Source of the DNA: Actinomortierella ambigua | Taxonomy: Eukaryota; Mortierellomycota; Mortierellomycetes; Mortierellales; Mortierellaceae | Assembly (NCBI GenBank): GCA_016098155.1 | Contig: JAAAJB010000095.1 | Location: 1 to 64,000, forward strand | Direction of reading: 5' to 3' | DNA length: 64,000 nucleotides | In this document: one piece after another, positions 47,575 through 56,653 of the stretch | Layout: each line of letters starts with the position of its first letter | How positions within the stretch are numbered: position 1 is the first letter of the stretch | Notes under the pieces: generated by a model | The model's database searches: none | Told to the model about the DNA's origin: nothing | What the model saw: the letters and a program-made list of their open reading frames with translations, nothing else | Translations under genes and position numbers: made by a program

Positions 47575-49086
47575 TCAGGTAGCTGGCAGTGGAATCGATT
47601 GAGGGAAGCTGAAAACATTCGTGGGGTCTATTCGTCTCTTGATATTCTTGAGACGAGGCAGGTACGGGCCATAGTAGGCATCCAATGCTTCGGGAAGATC
47701 GCGGTCCATATAATTCTGATAGGACTCGAGCCGTGGACCTGAGCTGTACACGGCCTGCATCTCACGAGCAAATTCGGCACTCCACTCGATGCACTCGACG
47801 CAATCGACGCCAGGTTGGCCACTAGGATCATCCCAGGAGACGCCAAACTGGATGCTGTAGAGAACACCACGATGGTAGTCAAATGCAGCAGGTGAAGCGT
47901 CGGGCCGATTGATTTTGCCGCCCCAGAGCTCGATGGTGATGTATGTCTCAGTGCTACCTTTGGGTCGCGGGAGCACGTGAAGGTATTTGTGAACCACCTC
48001 TATCTCTGCCACCGACAATGGCTTCCTGTAGACTAGTGCGCGGCCGCGGTGGTAGCGATATTGCGACAAGTCCGGATGTTCGACATTGACACCGTGGGAT
48101 GCAATTGCAACAGCCTCATACCAGGAGCCCTCGTGGATGGTTTTTCTGGTTGGTTCGCCCACCACTCGAAAAACTGGCTCAAGGACGTCCAGTGCTTGCA
48201 CCTTGGTACCAAAGTAGGAGCTATACACGAGGACAAAGTCATTGGAGACAATTATAGCTGCGTATAGGTCGTCTGCTGAGACTGTACTAGCCCAAGTGGT
48301 GAAAGCGTGGATGACCTCCCGGGAATTTTCCACTGGGTAGAAGAGTCGAAGTGTGGTAGCAACCGGTGGAGCCTTGAAAGCCCGAATCTGAAACTCGGTC
48401 ACCAAGCCAAAGGATCCACCACCAGCGCCACGTAGCGCCCAGAATAGATCGCTATTCGACGACGCACTGACCTCCAGAATTTTGCCCTCCGCGCTGACCA
48501 TCGTCATCCCCACAATATTGTGGGTTGTCGCTCCATGCTTACGGGCCGCCATGCCGACTCCACCTCCTAATGCAATGCCGCCGATCCCTACGGCTGGACA
48601 AGTTCCTGCAGCGATAAGGTATTGGCCTTCCTTCCACAGTCGGGCATACAAGGGCCCTAGTCGAGTGCCAGCGCCGACCGTCGCAATTCCTGTGGCCGAG
48701 TCTAGGGAAAACTGTTGAAAATGTGCGAGGTCAATGACCAATGACCCGTCGCGACCACCGACACTGTAGGCTTCAAAGGAGTGACCTCCCGACCGGGGTG
48801 CAATGGAGATGTTGAAGGCAGCAGCGCATTTTATCGCTGCCACTGCGTCTTCAACAGTGGCGGGGTAGTAGATCGCAACGGGTTTGTAGTCAAAGTTTCG
48901 GTCGAAAGCAAGCCGCTGGGTATCGTAGGCTGGTAGTGACGGCGTGGTCAGGGACGAGTTACTGTCGCCCTGAATGGACTGAAGGCAAGAGAACATGCTG
49001 GTTGGAAGCGCTTCCACGGTACTAGTGAACGCACAGGTGGCAGCCACCAAGGCAACAATGGCCATGGATAGCCTTTCAAGTTGCAT
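47575..49086 (-). CDS. Secreted FAD-linked oxidoreductase (BBE/AA7 type), array member 5
   Basis: Intronless, 503 residues from ATG 49086. The start was chosen because MQLERLSMAIVALVAATCAF followed by VEALPTS is a standard signal peptide aligned with members 2 and 4. The open frame upstream (to 49362) is leader. H102 in RSGGHSFEAYS and C163 in AGTCPAVGIGG are the predicted FAD attachment residues, and YQNY is at 456-459. It belongs to the 2/4 branch (ALPTS, DCVEC, RGRALVYRK) but is clearly more diverged and lies outside the duplicated blocks, so it probably represents an older duplication. A leucine-rich stretch TTLRLFYPVENSREVIHAF replaces the VIVMTWPVEKFRDLIHAY of member 2. No damage is visible in the frame. 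Confidence 0.95.
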   Translation of the reverse strand: MQLERLSMAIVALVAATCAFTSTVEALPTSMFSCLQSIQGDSNSSLTTPSLPAYDTQRLAFDRNFDYKPVAIYYPATVEDAVAAIKCAAAFNISIAPRSGGHSFEAYSVGGRDGSLVIDLAHFQQFSLDSATGIATVGAGTRLGPLYARLWKEGQYLIAAGTCPAVGIGGIALGGGVGMAARKHGATTHNIVGMTMVSAEGKILEVSASSNSDLFWALRGAGGGSFGLVTEFQIRAFKAPPVATTLRLFYPVENSREVIHAFTTWASTVSADDLYAAIIVSNDFVLVYSSYFGTKVQALDVLEPVFRVVGEPTRKTIHEGSWYEAVAIASHGVNVEHPDLSQYRYHRGRALVYRKPLSVAEIEVVHKYLHVLPRPKGSTETYITIELWGGKINRPDASPAAFDYHRGVLYSIQFGVSWDDPSGQPGVDCVECIEWSAEFAREMQAVYSSGPRLESYQNYMDRDLPEALDAYYGPYLPRLKNIKRRIDPTNVFSFPQSIPLPAT

Positions 49087-49920
49087 TTCAGGCGTGGTAA
49101 GATGAGAGGTAAAGAAAGTGAAGGAAGAGGGAGAGGTGTGAGACAAATTTGCGATATCAGGTGCCACAAGAAGACAAAGTGAAAGAAATAGATTTAGCTC
49201 TCTGCTCCTGCAGGGGTGTGTTTGTGGCGAAAAGAGTTCAATGAGAGACGTCGTAAAAATCATGCCGCTGAAAAGCAACCCCGCTTTCCTGCTCGTCCAG
49301 AGAAGGAGGAAGTCCCGCACTGTGTCCCATTCTTCGTGCACTACTTCTAGCCACAGGTTCACGCAGGCCTGAATCTCATCATCTCAGTGCAGTCCGAAAT
49401 ATGGGTGTTACGGCTTTCTTCCTTTCATCCACAACAAGTGCAAATTGTTATCCGACACTTCTTTGTCTATTAGATGCCGCTGTCAGAGCATCCAGTCGTT
49501 AAACGTGTCAATCTTTTGGGTGCAAAGGGATGTAGAGGCTGAGCTAGATCGCGTAGGGGAACCAAGAGCACACTGCCATCTGTGATCCTTTGATAAGAAG
49601 CTGGACAAGGAAAAGCAAGTCCATAAAACCCAGTTTGTACGAGTTCAGAAGGGACAAGTATGGACTCTCTCAAGAGCAAGTCTTGGTGGGACAAAGGTGT
49701 GCGACTCACACGCTTGTGATGGCATTGATGTTGGCGTCACACGCGACTCGGACGTTATTGTCTGTGCATACCGTAGCCACCGTTCAATGCAGCATGCTCT
49801 ACAGCCTGTCTCTCTTCTTCAGATGTCCCTGATATAATACAAAGTGCCTCCAAAACGACAAGGTCGTAGGAGATCAATTAGAATCACCGCTGCATAGGCA
49901 GGTTACAAAACTCTACCGTA

Positions 49921-49944
49921 TTTTTTTTTTTTTTTTTTTTTTTT
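49921..49944. repeat. Poly(T) tract
   Basis: 24 consecutive T, about 50 bp before the assembly gap. Confidence 0.9.
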
Positions 49945-49993
49945 GTGGTGTGTATGGAAACGAGGATAAGGATGAGAAACATAACAGGAAAGA

Positions 49994-50003
49994 NNNNNNN
50001 NNN
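49994..50003. other. Assembly gap (10 N)
   Basis: Ten N, directly followed by T14. The true gap length is unknown. The poly(T) tracts on both sides suggest collapse or misjoining at homopolymers. Confidence 0.98.
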
Positions 50004-51098
50004 TTTTTTTTTTTTTTACGAGTAGAGCTTTGGTCCAGCCATAACAGAATGACTGCCGATTCCAGTGCTAGGAAATATGCCATTCTCGATATCCTATTTC
50101 TTGACCTTGGTTAGCTACATACCCAGTACGTACTGTGGTAGCGATTGCATCGCGACATTCCAGTGAATGACTGTGGACACCAACCTTTACTGATTTGCAA
50201 AAGGATGACAGCCTTGGCGCCTCATACTGCAAAGGCCAGATTATCTAGTGTTCATGATCATGTTCGGTGTCAACTACACAATCTCGAACATCGAAGCAAA
50301 GGCACCTCGAAACAATGGACGGGGATAAACTTGGGGATCATATCGCTAAGCTGAGCAATGAAATGTGGCTCTGTCTGGATTCGATATTTTGGCTTGATCC
50401 ATCACAGCCTGTTGTCCTATAAAGTGTTTTACAAACAGCCTGGCTATCCCTCCGCTGTCTACTGTACCGTGCTATTTTTTCTTTTTTTTAGGGGGGGGGG
50501 GTAGAGAATGGTTCCTATCATGTGGAGAACACAATGAGTGTACTTCGACTGTCCTTGGAGTAGTAGAGAGTGGGGATATAAACAAAGATAATGAGGCTCT
50601 CTGTGCAGTATTTAATCTGCTCCTGTCAGGATTGCTCCCTTTAGCTCGGATGCTAAAGATCTTACAGGTCGTCAAGGCATGTATGTGGTTTATCAAAATG
50701 CAGTAGCAATCCAACTGTCACAGAGAACATCCGTTGTACACTGTCAAGTCTGTATATTATGATATTTTCTCTTTTCTGCGGACTCACCATGGTCACATCC
50801 GTCAATACCATGTACCCTCTCTAATAGTAATAGGATCTCGCAGCTTTCACGATCAAGCTCGCCCGGAACACCATACAGGAGCGCGGTACACCGCATGTGT
50901 TGGCGTCATGGATGAGACCTTCATATAACACACGCTCGCGTAGGAAAGCGTCACGCTCTGGGCGACTTGTGCCCACGCTCAAATTGTAAATCTGATCCAA
51001 CCCTCAAAATAACAAAGTGAAAGTCTTGGTCATGTGCGCTTTCTTTATTGAGAGGAGGGGGGACACTGTGTCCACAAAGAACTCGGGGCAGAGGCGAA

Positions 51099-52613
51099 TC
51101 AACTAGCTGTGGTATCGGGGAGAGGGATCGCTTGAGGGAAGGTGAAGACATTGCCAGGATCGATAGCCTTCTTAATCTGTCGCAAACGAGGGAGATTTTT
51201 GCCATAATATGCATGGAGAGATTTGGGTAGGTCGCGATCAATGTAGTTTTGGTATGCCTCAAGAGGGCCAGAGCTGTATGCTGCCTGCATGTCTCTCGCA
51301 AAATTGGTACTCCATGTCAGGCAGTCGGGACAGGTGAGACCGGGCTTGGACGTTGGGTTCCCCCATTCGGAAATAAACTCGATCCCGAGCACCACGCCTC
51401 GATGGTTGTCAAAGGCCGAGGCTGAATTCGGTTTGTCGATCTTGCCGCCCCAAATGTCCACAATGATATACGCGGCTGAGCTGCCTTCGGGTTGCTGCCT
51501 GAGATACCTGTAGATGGTGTTCTTCTCCTCCCTCGACATTGCCTTGCGATAGACGAGTGAACGGCCACGAGCATAACGCGCATCGCCTAGGACAGGATCT
51601 TCGAGGGTGCCACCTCGCATCCATCCCCACTGTGTGGCAGCCTCGAGCCATGTGCCCTCGTGCAGCTTGATCGAGCTAGGTCTGCTCCCAATCCTCTGAT
51701 ACAATGAGTCTACAGCGCTTTGAGCACGTCTCTTGGGTCCGAGAAAGTTGACCTGGATCTCGATGCCCTCTGCATTGAGGTTCATCTCAGCCATGAGATC
51801 GTCGGTAGCTGTCTGAGCCAAGTCGGCGTAGGCATCGAGTACTTCCGAGTACTTGCTCAGAGGGTAGTTGATCAGCACAGTGGTGACCTTGCGCGGCGCC
51901 TTGTAGGCTTGGATTTGGAACTCGGTGACCAGTCCGAACGACCCGCCCCCTGCACCGCGCAATGCCCAGAACAGATCTGGTTGCGTCGTTGCATTGACGT
52001 TCAGAATGGTTCCATTGGCCGTGATCAATCTCATCCCGACAACATTGTCGGACGCCATGCCATACTTGCGGCCCGTCATGCCCAGACCACCTCCAAGAGC
52101 ATGGCCTCCAATGCCGACAGAGGGACAGGTCCCTACAGGGATCAAGAACTTGCCAACATCCCACAGCCTCGAGAACAAGGGGCCCAGGCGGGTGCCAGCA
52201 CCAACGGTGGCGATGGCCGTCTTGCTGTCGAGTTCAAAGCGCTGAAGCAAGTCAAGGTCGATGACGAGAGCACCGTCCTTGCCACCTTGGCAGTACGCCT
52301 CGTATGAGTGGCCGCCCGATCGTGGGGCAACAGCGACGTTAAATGCAGCAGCACACTGGATCGCAGCAGCGGCATCGGCTTCTGTGGCTGGATGATAGAT
52401 GGCGCTGGGCTTGTAATTGAAAATGAGATTGAAGCCATATCGGTCGGTTTTGTAGGCGGTGGAGCTGGGTGTCGTCAGAGACGATCGGCCATCGCCATGG
52501 ATACTCTCAAGACAGGTTAAAAGGTTTGAGGAGTGCCGTGCCTCGGCGATTTGCATGAGAGCACCGCAGATGGCCGAGGAGGTGCCAAAGAGCGTTGGCC
52601 ACCTGAGAAGCAT
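51099..52613 (-). CDS. FAD-linked oxidoreductase (BBE/AA7 type), array member 6
   Basis: Intronless, 504 residues from ATG 52613, the first ATG of the frame. The N-terminus (MLLRWPTLFGTSSAICGALM, then QIAEARHSS) is a weaker but plausible signal peptide. H102 in RSGGHSYEAYC and C163 in VGTCPSVGIGG are the FAD ligands, and YQNY is at 454-457. With member 8 it forms a second branch, shown by NLIFNYKP/NLIFDYKP, SEWGNPTSKPGLTCPDC against SEWGDHLSKPGVKCSEC, AYIIVDIWGGKIDKPN against SYIIVDIWGGKVNKPN, and the basic EGTWLEAATQWGWMRGGTLE against EGTWYDAATQWGWLEGGTLE. A TATA-like TATATAAC lies about 130 bp upstream. The next gene on this side is the ML-domain gene on the opposite strand. Confidence 0.94.
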   Translation of the reverse strand: MLLRWPTLFGTSSAICGALMQIAEARHSSNLLTCLESIHGDGRSSLTTPSSTAYKTDRYGFNLIFNYKPSAIYHPATEADAAAAIQCAAAFNVAVAPRSGGHSYEAYCQGGKDGALVIDLDLLQRFELDSKTAIATVGAGTRLGPLFSRLWDVGKFLIPVGTCPSVGIGGHALGGGLGMTGRKYGMASDNVVGMRLITANGTILNVNATTQPDLFWALRGAGGGSFGLVTEFQIQAYKAPRKVTTVLINYPLSKYSEVLDAYADLAQTATDDLMAEMNLNAEGIEIQVNFLGPKRRAQSAVDSLYQRIGSRPSSIKLHEGTWLEAATQWGWMRGGTLEDPVLGDARYARGRSLVYRKAMSREEKNTIYRYLRQQPEGSSAAYIIVDIWGGKIDKPNSASAFDNHRGVVLGIEFISEWGNPTSKPGLTCPDCLTWSTNFARDMQAAYSSGPLEAYQNYIDRDLPKSLHAYYGKNLPRLRQIKKAIDPGNVFTFPQAIPLPDTTAS

Positions 52614-52742
52614 TCGGTTTTATGCAAAAAGGCAGGTAAGAGAAACGGGGTGATGATTGCCAAATAGCAAGATTGATCTAAGGAAGAGAGAAGAGCGAGG
52701 ATGTCAAGTATCGGAGGCTTCTCAACGTGCGAGCACAGCGTG

Positions 52743-52750
52743 TTATATAT
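52743..52750 (-). promoter_or_regulatory. TATA-like element of oxidase gene 6
   Basis: The minus strand reads CATATATAACA here, about 130 bp upstream of the gene 6 ATG. Position and sequence fit a TATA box, but AT-rich spacers produce such matches by chance. Confidence 0.35.
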
Positions 52751-53037
52751 GAATCTGATCATCAAGAAATTTTTTACGGTGTCAAGAGGAAGCCCCTAAA
52801 AACTATGCACCTGAGTCGATACCGTGTGCATAAAGGTTTAGGAGAGTTTCAAAGGCTCTCACATTTCCCTCACCCTCCCCTTGAACAATCACGCTCTCGA
52901 TGCGTCACGCGCCGCGATGAACAGTATCAAAGTGGTGGCTTCTTTCCAGCGCTTCTACATGGGAGAGATGGTTGTCTGGCACTGTCAATAAGAAGCAAAA
53001 AAAGACGGCATGTTCGTTCTTTATGCTGTGAAGAATC

Positions 53038-53424
53038 ATGAGGAGCGTCAAAGCACCAAAGAGTATTGATCATCGTGTCATTGCACATCATTGGACAGTA
53101 CGCTTTAAGCAAGACGATAGGAAGCTAGATTCAGACGTCTTCCGTCCAGATCACCTCAGCCAACAGTCAGTTGTTATTCAAAGGCTGCGTAGAAAAATCA
53201 TCCGAGTCTGCTTTGGGCGATTGAGCGATTTGGAAAGAGAGGGAGAGAGGACGCTGCTAAAACTGTTACTGTCGACGTTGAGGATCGGTCACAGGATTTA
53301 CATGAAGGCTCTCCTTAAGGCTGATGTCAAAACGGCTCGAAGGCACCAGCTGGACACCTATCATGCGAGTTATGCATCAAACGCTAGCTTAGAGAGTCTA
53401 TGCAAGGACTTTGACTACCACTGA
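53038..53424 (+). CDS. Unrecognised 128-codon open frame, doubtful
   Basis: ATG-initiated frame in the oxidase 6/ML spacer. Unlike most shadow frames here it is not simple sequence. It is basic, with helical-looking stretches such as VVIQRLRRKIIRVCFGRLSD and RTLLKLLLSTLRIGHRIYMK. No domain, signal peptide or membrane segment is evident, and no counterpart exists elsewhere in the window. It may be a random frame in promoter DNA, a relic, or a small lineage-specific gene. Confidence 0.2.
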   Translation: MRSVKAPKSIDHRVIAHHWTVRFKQDDRKLDSDVFRPDHLSQQSVVIQRLRRKIIRVCFGRLSDLEREGERTLLKLLLSTLRIGHRIYMKALLKADVKTARRHQLDTYHASYASNASLESLCKDFDYH

Positions 53425-53796
53425 AGATTAGTTATGAAGGGAGGATAGAGCGAGGGTGGGGGGGGGCTGTGGAGCATATCCCCCTGCAGCGTGTCTACAG
53501 TAAACGCTGGCTCCATACATGATCTCGCCAATGAGCTCTTACTGCTACTCCTCTGGCCAGGCCCATCCGCTTTGGATGCAATGTGGTTCCTGACGTTGAG
53601 TTTTCCACCTGCCGAAAACTCGCATATCCCTACGTCTGTAACTTTTGGTCTGTTTAGTAGCACAAGGTGAAGGGTGAATGAGGAATATTCTGAATTCAAC
53701 GTGTCTACATTGCCTATTTATATAACACTTCTCGTCTTTTCAGGAGTCTCTGGGTTTTCCGCAACCATCCCTCTTCTCGCCCCCTCCCCTTTAATC

Positions 53797-54246
53797 ATGA
53801 GGCTTCACTCTGTCCTTGGTGCCCTTGTCACCTTGGCCTCTTTGGTTTCAGCCAATTTTTCAAACTGTGGAAAGTCAAGGGACGATTTTCAGGTGCACTC
53901 GATCTCCTACGCTCCCAACCCTCCCAAGGCAGGTCAAGACGTATGCATCACGCTCGAAGGAGATCTCAAAAAGGCGGTGGTCAATGATACAGAGCTGCAT
54001 CTTGAAGCCTTTGTTGGTTTTTTCCACGTCTACAGCAATACGACCAGCCTGTGCAACATTCTTGTCGACAGCCCCAATCCTTGTCCCATCCTTCCTTCCA
54101 GCGCCAACACGAGCACAGTGCTGGAATATTGTGCTCGGATTCCAGCTAAAGCCCCTACTGGCCTCACTGTCAACTTTAAGATATCCGCTACCGACAACGG
54201 CACCAACGTGTTTTGCGTGCAAGGACCCCTCATGCTCACCAAATAA
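53797..54246 (+). CDS. Secreted ML-domain (NPC2/PG-PI transfer protein-like) lipid-binding protein
   Basis: 149 residues from ATG 53797, intronless. The open frame starts further left, but this ATG gives a textbook signal peptide (LHSVLGALVTLASLVSA, residues 3-19). The mature part starts NFSNCGKSRDDFQVHSISY and continues with PNPPKAGQDVCITLEGDLKK, the beta-sandwich pattern of ML domains. Six cysteines suited to three disulphides are visible (in NFSNCG, QDVCIT, TSLCNI, NPCPIL, EYCARI and NVFCVQ). Known ML proteins bind sterols or phospholipids inside a beta cup. Fungal ones are vacuolar or secreted. Here it is the only convincing gene in the oxidase array outside the family, on the opposite strand, 58 bp from the tail of oxidase 7 and divergent from oxidase 6. 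Its ligand cannot be told from sequence. Confidence 0.88.
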   Translation: MRLHSVLGALVTLASLVSANFSNCGKSRDDFQVHSISYAPNPPKAGQDVCITLEGDLKKAVVNDTELHLEAFVGFFHVYSNTTSLCNILVDSPNPCPILPSSANTSTVLEYCARIPAKAPTGLTVNFKISATDNGTNVFCVQGPLMLTK

Positions 54247-54304
54247 TATAGCTGTTCGAACCCATTGTTCATAAACATGACTGAAGCTTGTTATTCTCAT
54301 TTGT

Positions 54305-55834
54305 TTATTGACCACAGTGCTGCCCACTTTCTCGTGAGAGAGGGATGGATTGAGGGAATCGAAAGACATTACGAGGATCGACCTCCCTTTTGATCCGCTT
54401 GAGGCGAGGGAGGCCCTTGCCGTAGTAGACATGAAGGGCATTGGGTAAATCTCGATCAATGTAATTCTGATAGGCTTCCAAGTGGGCAGGCCCTGCTCCG
54501 TAGGCAGCATCCAGTGCTTGAGCTGTGCGATTGCTCCACTCCAAACACTGTGCGCAAGTGACACCTGGGGTCAGGTTCGGATCTGACCACCCAGAAACAT
54601 ACTGAATACCAAAGAGCACTCCGTGATGATTGTCAAAGGCACTGGGAGCCACATGGGTTGGTCGATCACAGTTTCCACCCCAGAGTTCGAAAAATGCGTA
54701 GGTTATTACGTTTGGAGGGCTTGTCACAAACTGGTCAATGATTTCCATCTCCCTATCGGTTAGTGACTGGCGGTAAACGAGCGAGCGGCCTTTAATATAG
54801 GACCGTCCAGCATTCACGTCTGGGTCCTCCAGTGGATGGCCACTCCAGTGTGTGGCTGCATCGTACCAAGAGCCTTCTGCAATATCCAAGTCGCCAAGAG
54901 ACACGGGAGGACCCGTGCTATTTCGAAGTCGAAGTATTGGTTGGGCAGCCATCAGCGCTTGTTCCTTGGAGCCTAGAAAGTTGATCTTGACATCGATAGT
55001 ATTCCTGTCCATGTATGTAATCGCCGTGAGGTCGCGGCTCAACACCCTGGCCCAGGTGGCCAGGGAAGCGAGCACGGATTTGTATGTGTTCCTTGCAAAC
55101 CGGATGGTTAGCGTCGTCACTTTGGGCGGCGCCTTGTACACTCGGAACTGAAACTCGGTCACCAGCCCAAACGACCCACCGCCAGCACCGCGCAGCGCCC
55201 AGAACAAGTCTCGGTCCGACGATGCAGATACTCGGCGAATGTTGCCGGTCGCATCAATCATGGTGAGTCCGACAATGCTGTGTACCAGTATGCCATATCT
55301 GCGTGAGAGAAAGCCCAGTCCACCGCCAAGGGCCTGGCCGCCGACGCCGACGGTGGGACAGGTGCCAGCTGGGATGAGATACTGGCCTGCCTGCCACAAA
55401 TTAGCGTACAGGGGCCCTATCCGCATGCCGGCACCGACGGTGGCGACCCCAGTCTTCGAGTCGAGATCAAACTGCTGTAACAGATTCAGGTCAATGACCA
55501 GTGCCCCATCCTGGCCACCTTCCGAGTAACCTTCGTACGAGTGACCGCCGGACCGCGGGGCGACTGGGACGTTCCAGTACGCGGCACATTGGATCGCCGC
55601 TGCTGCATCGGCCACTGAACCCGGATGAATGATGGCAGCTGGTTTGTAGTCGAACTCAAGAAGGGCGCCGAGTCGATCGGTTGGATAGAGTGTTGATGTG
55701 GGCGTCACCAATAAGGTTTGTGGCGATCTGTGTATGGTTTGGAGGCAGGCGATGAGACTGGTGGAGTGTGATCGACAGGTGCTTGTCAAGGCGAGGGCTG
55801 CCACGAGATATGCGTGGGTCTGGACTTGATACAT
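54305..55834 (-). CDS. Secreted FAD-linked oxidoreductase (BBE/AA7 type), array member 7
   Basis: Intronless, 509 residues from ATG 55834. The open frame extends upstream to 56074 but is poly-Leu/Ser translation of a CT-rich leader. The ATG at 55834 is followed by a short signal peptide (AYLVAALALTSTCRSHS). H98 in RSGGHSYEGYS and C159 in AGTCPTVGVGGQALGG are the FAD ligands, spaced 61 apart, and YQNY is at 455-458. It is the most divergent member: EFDYKPAAIIHPGS, NFLGSKEQALMAAQP, a longer hydrophilic C-terminal tail ending RESGQHCGQ with an extra Cys, and a CAQC pair where others have DCxEC or CPDC. It keeps an EGSWYDAATHW segment like members 6 and 8. It converges with the ML-domain gene, 58 bp apart, so the two 3' UTRs must overlap. 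Confidence 0.94.
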   Translation of the reverse strand: MYQVQTHAYLVAALALTSTCRSHSTSLIACLQTIHRSPQTLLVTPTSTLYPTDRLGALLEFDYKPAAIIHPGSVADAAAAIQCAAYWNVPVAPRSGGHSYEGYSEGGQDGALVIDLNLLQQFDLDSKTGVATVGAGMRIGPLYANLWQAGQYLIPAGTCPTVGVGGQALGGGLGFLSRRYGILVHSIVGLTMIDATGNIRRVSASSDRDLFWALRGAGGGSFGLVTEFQFRVYKAPPKVTTLTIRFARNTYKSVLASLATWARVLSRDLTAITYMDRNTIDVKINFLGSKEQALMAAQPILRLRNSTGPPVSLGDLDIAEGSWYDAATHWSGHPLEDPDVNAGRSYIKGRSLVYRQSLTDREMEIIDQFVTSPPNVITYAFFELWGGNCDRPTHVAPSAFDNHHGVLFGIQYVSGWSDPNLTPGVTCAQCLEWSNRTAQALDAAYGAGPAHLEAYQNYIDRDLPNALHVYYGKGLPRLKRIKREVDPRNVFRFPQSIPLSRESGQHCGQ

Positions 55835-56653
55835 TGTCCCAAAGTGGTGGTGGAGGAGGAGGAGAAGGTGGATGAGGTGGAGTATGACGAGGAAGGGAGG
55901 TGACGAAGAAGGAAGATGACGAAGAGGGAAGATGACGAAGTGGAAAAGGAGGAGGAGGAGGAGGAGGAGAGAGAGAAAAAACAGGGGCAGAGAAAGCAGG
56001 GGGAGAGGAAAGGATGGACGTACGATGGAATGTTTGAGCTTACAAAAGTGGGTGGACGGATTGGCTGCTTGCACAGCATGTTGTTGGCGTCAACTGGAGC
56101 AGTGACCAGGCCTGTGCATTTTCGTTTGGATTATCTAAACAGAGAGTAGAACACGTTAACTGCGACAGGAGAAAGGAAATTGCCGAGGAAGGAGAGAGTA
56201 CTACCAGACTGATGTGGATGTCCAACTTGTTAGTACCCTGGCTATGTCTGTCCAACAAAGACAAGGTGCATGCAAGTATTACCCTTGAGCAATAAAAGCA
56301 ACGATCGAGAGGCGGAGAGGGTGATCGCATGCAGAACAATACGATAAAAGAGTGCATGGGTGTGCCATTCAATTGGCAGCGCTCTCGAGTTGGGACTATA
56401 TGGTAATCGGGAGTTTTTCGTCTTTTTTTTTGTTTAGCTCAATTCTTTGTACCACGCAATTAAATTACCTCCGTTGGTAGCCCCTGAGCTACTTCTGCCT
56501 CCCTCCTCCGTCTCTCTCTCACACATACAGACTCTCACACTCTGTCACTCATTGTCTATCCATGACAGCCAAAACAACGTAATGGGTATGCAGTGGTATA
56601 TTCAAAAAAGAGGGCTATGTATGCATGCTGGCTAGAATTAAGGAAGAAATGGA
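55835..56653. other. Upstream region of oxidase gene 7
   Basis: 819 bp with a strongly purine-rich (GGA)n stretch on the plus strand at 55848-55975, which is a CT-rich leader on the coding strand. No gene is seen. Confidence 0.55.

Larger units (their letters stand above)
49087..51098. other. Intergenic region with assembly gap, no supported gene
   Basis: Two kilobases upstream of oxidase gene 5. It includes T24 (49921-49944), the N gap and T14 after it. Short frames on either strand are unrecognised. This is the widest spacer in the array, so a lost or unassembled array member here is possible. Confidence 0.5.
52614..53796. other. Divergent region between oxidase 6 and the ML-domain gene
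   Basis: 1.18 kb that should hold both promoters. It contains a 128-codon frame (53038-53424, listed separately, weak) and a TATA-like site for gene 6. Nothing else is recognised. Confidence 0.5.

Noticed and set aside
54305..56074. Longer 589-residue version of oxidase 7 with a leucine-rich start
   Set aside because: The poly-Leu/Ser stretch is a translated GGA/TCC repeat. A proper signal peptide begins at the later ATG 55834.
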